DNA of 64,000 bases. It comes from Lentzea aerocolonigenes (GTDB taxonomy: Bacteria > Actinomycetota > Actinomycetes > Mycobacteriales > Pseudonocardiaceae). The stretch is taken from NCBI RefSeq assembly GCF_000974445.1, contig NZ_BBOJ01000008.1:1-64000 (forward strand), in the 5' to 3' direction. Below, piece after piece: positions 60,713 through 64,000 of this stretch. Numbering within the stretch: position 1 is the first letter of the stretch; every line of letters begins with the position of its first letter. The position numbers were made by a program, and so were the translations under genes. Under the pieces are notes generated by a model. That model did not search any database, was not told the DNA's origin, and saw nothing but the letters and a program-made list of their open reading frames with translations.

Positions 60713-62254
60713 ATGCACATCGGCATCGACGTCGGCGGCACGAACACCGATGCCGTTCTCCTCGAAGGCCGCAGCGTGCTCGCCGAGTGCAAGCGGACGA
60801 CGACCGCGGACGTGACGACCGGGATCGTCGAGGCGGTCGGCGGGCTGCGGCAGGCGTTCGACCCGGCGGCGATCAAGGCCGTCATGATCGGCACGACGCA
60901 CTTCGTCAACGCCGTCGTCGAGGGCAGAGGGCTCACCCGGACCGCGGCCGTGCGGCTCGGACTTCCCGCCACCACAGCGCTTCCGCCGTTCGTCGACTGG
61001 CCGCGGCGGTTGCGGCAGGTCATCGGCGGGCACGGCTACCTCTGCCACGGCGGGCACGAGTACGACGGACGCGTCATCTCGCCGCTCGACGAGGACGAGC
61101 TGCGCCGGGTGGCCGCGGACATCGCCGCGAAGGGCGTGCGGTCGGTGGCCCTCTCGTCGGTGTTCTCGCTGGTCAACGGTGACCTGGAGCGTCAGGCGGC
61201 GGAGATCCTCACCGCCGAGGTGCCGGACCTCGTCATCAGCTTCTCGCACGAGATCGGGCGCCTCGGCCTGCTGGAGCGGGAGAACGCGACGATCATCAAC
61301 GCCGCACTGCGCGAGCTCGCCGGCCAGATCGCCGACGGGCTCGTCGCATCGCTGACGGCACAAGGCATCCACGCGCCGCTCTTCCTCAGCCAGAACGACG
61401 GCACGCTGATGGAGCTGGAGTACGCGCGCTGCTACCCGGTCGCCACGTTCTCCTCCGGACTGACGAACTCCATGCGCGGCGGCGCGTTCCTGTCCGGACT
61501 CCACGAGTGCGCGGTGATCGACGTCGGCGGCACGACGACCGACATCGGCATGCTGCACAACGGTTTCCCGCGCGAAGCGTCGTCCGAGGTGACGATCAGC
61601 GGCGTGCGCACGAACTTCCGGATGCCCGACGTGCTGTCCCTCGGCCTCGGTGGCGGCAGCGTTGTGAACCAGACGCCGGACGGGATCGGCGTGGGCCCGG
61701 ACAGCGTCGGATTCCGGTTGTCCCAGCAGGCTTTGGTGTTCGGCGGCGACACGCTCACCGTCACGGACGTCGCGGTCGCGGCGGGCCTCGCCGACATCGG
61801 CGACCCGGACCGCGTCCGCCACCTCGACCGCGCGTTGGTCGGCTCCGTGCTCGGCCACGTCCGCGACGAGATCTCCAGCCACGTCGACCGCATGCGCGCT
61901 TGCCCCGCGCCGTTGCCCGTCGTCCTGGTCGGCGGCGGCAGCGTGCTCGTGCCGGACGAGATCGAGGGCGTGAGCGAGCTGATCAGGCCCGCGCACCACG
62001 CGTTCGCCAACGCCATCGGCGCCGCGATCGCGCAGGTCGGCGGCGAGGTCGACCGCGTGTTCGCGATGGAACCGGCCCGCCGCGACGAGGTGCTCGACGC
62101 GGCACGGCAGGAGGCTGTGGACAAAGCGGTGGCCGCGGGCGCGAAGGCCGACACCGTGCGGATCGTCGACGTCGAGGAGATCCCGCTGGCCTACCTGCCC
62201 GGCAACGCGAGCCGCGTGCGCGCGAGGGCCGTCGGCGACCTGGTGTTCGACTAA
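60713..62254 (+). CDS. hydantoinase/oxoprolinase-family protein (HyuA-like)
   Basis: A 513-residue ASKHA-fold protein of the hydantoinase/oxoprolinase family. MHIGIDVGGTNTDAVLLEG is the N-terminal phosphate-binding strand pair; VISFSHEIGRLGLLERENATIINAAL, and VIDVGGTTTDIGMLHNG with VVLVGGGSVLVPDEI complete the ATPase core. These enzymes use ATP to open cyclic amides (hydantoin, 5-oxoproline). ATG 60713 is chosen; TTG 60701 is weaker. It is 15 nt after the permease stop. A companion HyuB gene is absent; the DUF917 protein takes that position. Confidence 0.92.
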   Translation: MHIGIDVGGTNTDAVLLEGRSVLAECKRTTTADVTTGIVEAVGGLRQAFDPAAIKAVMIGTTHFVNAVVEGRGLTRTAAVRLGLPATTALPPFVDWPRRLRQVIGGHGYLCHGGHEYDGRVISPLDEDELRRVAADIAAKGVRSVALSSVFSLVNGDLERQAAEILTAEVPDLVISFSHEIGRLGLLERENATIINAALRELAGQIADGLVASLTAQGIHAPLFLSQNDGTLMELEYARCYPVATFSSGLTNSMRGGAFLSGLHECAVIDVGGTTTDIGMLHNGFPREASSEVTISGVRTNFRMPDVLSLGLGGGSVVNQTPDGIGVGPDSVGFRLSQQALVFGGDTLTVTDVAVAAGLADIGDPDRVRHLDRALVGSVLGHVRDEISSHVDRMRACPAPLPVVLVGGGSVLVPDEIEGVSELIRPAHHAFANAIGAAIAQVGGEVDRVFAMEPARRDEVLDAARQEAVDKAVAAGAKADTVRIVDVEEIPLAYLPGNASRVRARAVGDLVFD

Positions 62255-62292
62255 CTTTTCGCACCAGCACCGGCGGCACTACTGTCTCGCGC

Positions 62293-63354
62293 ATGCACCT
62301 GCTCCAGCCCGACGAGGTGGACCGGCTCGCGCTGGGCGTGGTCGTGCTCGGCAGCGGCGGTGGGGGTGGCGAGCCCGAGACCCACGCCTTCGCGGCGATG
62401 CTCCGGCACGAAATGCGACAAAGCGGTCCTGTCACGGTGCTTTCGCCGGAAGAGGCCGATCCGGACGGGTACGCCGCACGGGTCGGGCTGATCGGCGCGC
62501 CGACCGTGATGATCGAGAAGCTCCCGTCAGGGCGGGAGGCGGAAGAGGCCCTGAAAGCGTTGCAGGGGCACGACTCCACGCCCGCGACCGCCGTGATCGG
62601 GTGGGAGGTCGGCGGGTGCAACGGGCTGTTGCCGCTGCTCCTCGCGGCACGGCTGGGGCTTCCGTACGTCGACGTGGACGGGATGGGGAGAGCGTTCCCG
62701 CGCATCGACCAGACGACCTACGACGCGGCGGGGTTGCCCACGACCCCGCTGGCCATCACCGAACCCGGCGGGAACCGGGCGGTGCTCGACTCGACCGGCA
62801 TCGAGAAGCTCGCCCGCACGGTCATGGTCGACTTCGGCGGCTGGGCGATGATGGTGGCCAAGCCGCTGAAGCTCGCGGACGCCGTCGCGGCAGGCGTCAC
62901 GGGGTCGCTGGCCCGCGCGCTGGAGCTCGGCGAGATCTGGTCGCAGCGCACGGTTCCGGTGGAGCAACGGGCGAAGGCCTCCGGCGGTTTCCTCGTCGCA
63001 CGGGGAAAGGTCGTCGAGGTGTGGCGGGAGTCCGCCGGCGACTTCCCTCGTGGAACGGTGGCGCTGCGCCGGCTCGACACCGACGACGCGTACGTGCGCC
63101 TGGAGATGCAGGGCGAGTACCTCGTGGCTCTCGAGGACGGCGAGCCGCTCGTCACGACGCCCGACCTGCTGTGCTGCCTGGACGCCGACTCCGGCCTCCC
63201 GCTCTCGACCGAACGGCTCGCGTTCGGCGCGGTCGTGGACGTGGTCGCGCTCCCAGCCCCGCCGCAGTGGACGAAGCCGGAGATGCTCGGCCGCGTCGAT
63301 CCGCGGGCCTTCGGCTACGACCTCGGCTACGTGCCGTTCCGGGACGCTCCGTGA
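62293..63354 (+). CDS. DUF917-family protein
   Basis: A 353-residue DUF917 protein. It has the family's start (VVLGSGGGGGEPETH), the acidic core AVIGWEVGGCNGLLPLLLAARLGLPYVDVDGMGRAFPRIDQTTY, and ALRRLDTDDAYVRLEMQGEYLVAL. DUF917 proteins are found with hydantoinase/oxoprolinase genes and nucleobase permeases; they probably act on the same substrates, but no reaction is assigned. ATG 62293. The downstream regulator gene begins in its stop codon (GTGA). Confidence 0.88.
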   Translation: MHLLQPDEVDRLALGVVVLGSGGGGGEPETHAFAAMLRHEMRQSGPVTVLSPEEADPDGYAARVGLIGAPTVMIEKLPSGREAEEALKALQGHDSTPATAVIGWEVGGCNGLLPLLLAARLGLPYVDVDGMGRAFPRIDQTTYDAAGLPTTPLAITEPGGNRAVLDSTGIEKLARTVMVDFGGWAMMVAKPLKLADAVAAGVTGSLARALELGEIWSQRTVPVEQRAKASGGFLVARGKVVEVWRESAGDFPRGTVALRRLDTDDAYVRLEMQGEYLVALEDGEPLVTTPDLLCCLDADSGLPLSTERLAFGAVVDVVALPAPPQWTKPEMLGRVDPRAFGYDLGYVPFRDAP

Positions 63355-64000
63355 TCGACGACGCAGACTCGCTGACGGTGCGCGACCTGCTGGAGATGGG
63401 CGTGCTCGGCGACGCGTGTCTGCTGGCGGGCGAACGCGGCGTCGGCACCGAGGTCGCGGACGTGCGGCTGGCGGCGGACATGACGGCCGTCGAGGCGTGC
63501 TCCGCCGGTGACCTCGTGATCCTCACCGGGCACCAGCCCTACCTCGTCGAACTCGCGCTGCGCCGGGCCTACAGCGCGGACGTCCGGGCGGTCGTGCTGG
63601 TGCGCCCGCCGACCGGTGCGTACCAGCCTCCGTCCGCCGCGACGGTCTCGTTCGCGAACCGGCTCGGCGTGCCGCTGCTGCAGACCACGGCCGACGACCC
63701 GCTGCTGGTCGCCGACTCGTTGCGCACGGCCGTGCGACGGCCCGAAGTCACCGCCGCCCGGTTGCTGAACGCCGTCACCGCGCGGCTCGGGCGCAGCAAG
63801 CCGGATCCGCGGTCGGTGATCACGATCCTGTCCGGCGAGCTGCACGTGACGTGCGCGGTGATCAGCGCGGACGGCACCGCCATCGAGGGCGTGTCCCCGC
63901 CCGGCCTGCCACCGGACCTGCTGACCGGCTCGGTCGCCGTCACGGTCGAGATGACCGGGGGCTTCGCGGTGGCGGTCCCCGTCGAGACCGACCGGACCGG
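63351..64000 (+). CDS. PucR-family regulator, cut by the right edge
   Basis: The first 216 residues of a PucR-like activator (purine catabolism regulator family). SLTVRDLLEMGVLGDACLLAGERGVGTEV-(A)DVRLAADM and LVILTGHQPYLVELALRRAY are the typical PucR N-terminal domain. A GAF-like or linker region follows (ITILSGELHVTCAVIS), and the C-terminal helix-turn-helix lies beyond the window. GTG 63351 overlaps the DUF917 stop. It is the likely regulator of the permease/hydantoinase operon. Confidence 0.88.
   Translation, partial: MIDDADSLTVRDLLEMGVLGDACLLAGERGVGTEVADVRLAADMTAVEACSAGDLVILTGHQPYLVELALRRAYSADVRAVVLVRPPTGAYQPPSAATVSFANRLGVPLLQTTADDPLLVADSLRTAVRRPEVTAARLLNAVTARLGRSKPDPRSVITILSGELHVTCAVISADGTAIEGVSPPGLPPDLLTGSVAVTVEMTGGFAVAVPVETDRT

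Noticed and set aside
59357..61999. An 880-residue minus-strand frame
   Set aside because: Antisense to the NCS1 permease and HyuA-like genes, both unambiguous.
1..64000. tRNA, rRNA or tmRNA genes
   Set aside because: No tRNA-like cloverleaf or rRNA-like sequence was noticed; a tRNAscan/Rfam search would be decisive.

Overview
The window is very GC-rich, uses many GTG starts, has tightly overlapping genes, and encodes ESX/WXG-like proteins, DUF3558 lipoproteins, a FolP2-type protein and a LuxR of the LAL type. Together these point to an actinomycete chromosome, most likely Pseudonocardiaceae (Lentzea, Saccharothrix, Actinosynnema or Amycolatopsis relatives). The genus is inference. No rRNA, tRNA or CRISPR array was seen.

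Left part (1-31 kb). The 3' end of an IS3-family element is followed by two tandem secreted GH46 chitosanases with the same promoter layout, a secreted subtilase, an orphan sugar-binding lipoprotein, a membrane protein, a 72-residue protein with an RHIM/amyloid-like motif, and a cold-shock protein. Next come a polar amino-acid ABC transporter (binding protein plus two permeases, no ATPase) overlapping an asparaginase, and a TetR/SnoaL divergent pair. These are followed by an acyl-CoA dehydrogenase-like protein, a BNR-propeller/MoaD-like pair, an alpha/beta hydrolase, an aromatic amino-acid lyase homologue lacking the normal MIO triad, and a SNF2 helicase/SWIM pair. Then come small stress and hypothetical genes, a seven-blade propeller, a DUF2786 protein, a FolP2-like protein, a compact P450 and a LAL regulator. 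Two long gene-free intervals (14.5-15.1 kb and 21.6-22.65 kb) carry tandem repeats (19 bp and about 182 bp units) and are C-rich on the upstream gene's sense strand.

Centre (31.4-47.8 kb). This is the most interesting block. Seven minus-strand genes run jetA2-jetB2-jetC2-jetD-jetA1-jetB1-jetC1, and all junctions but one overlap by 4-8 nt. They form a type II-like Wadjet (SMC/condensin-type plasmid defence) locus with two diverged copies of the JetABC condensin but only one JetD nuclease. A three-gene plus-strand cassette (DnaQ-like/TerB/BRCT exonuclease plus two unknown proteins) abuts its 3' end. The only visible promoter lies upstream of jetA2. It resembles the PafBC (RecA/LexA-independent) DNA-damage promoter, with TGTCAG and a -10 box at the diagnostic spacing. 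Two other loci in the window carry closer matches.

Right part (48-64 kb). Two divergent operons mirror each other around 51.1-51.45 kb. Each carries WXG/PPE-like proteins and a DUF3558-type lipoprotein; one also has EspG and the other a YbaB-like protein. No ESX secretion machinery is present. They are followed by a pRiA4b ORF-3-like protein, a second DUF2786 protein, an orphan flavin-dependent halogenase and a hypothetical protein. The window ends with a cytosine-permease/hydantoinase/DUF917/PucR operon for uptake and ring-opening of purine-, pyrimidine- or hydantoin-like compounds; pucR is cut by the right edge.
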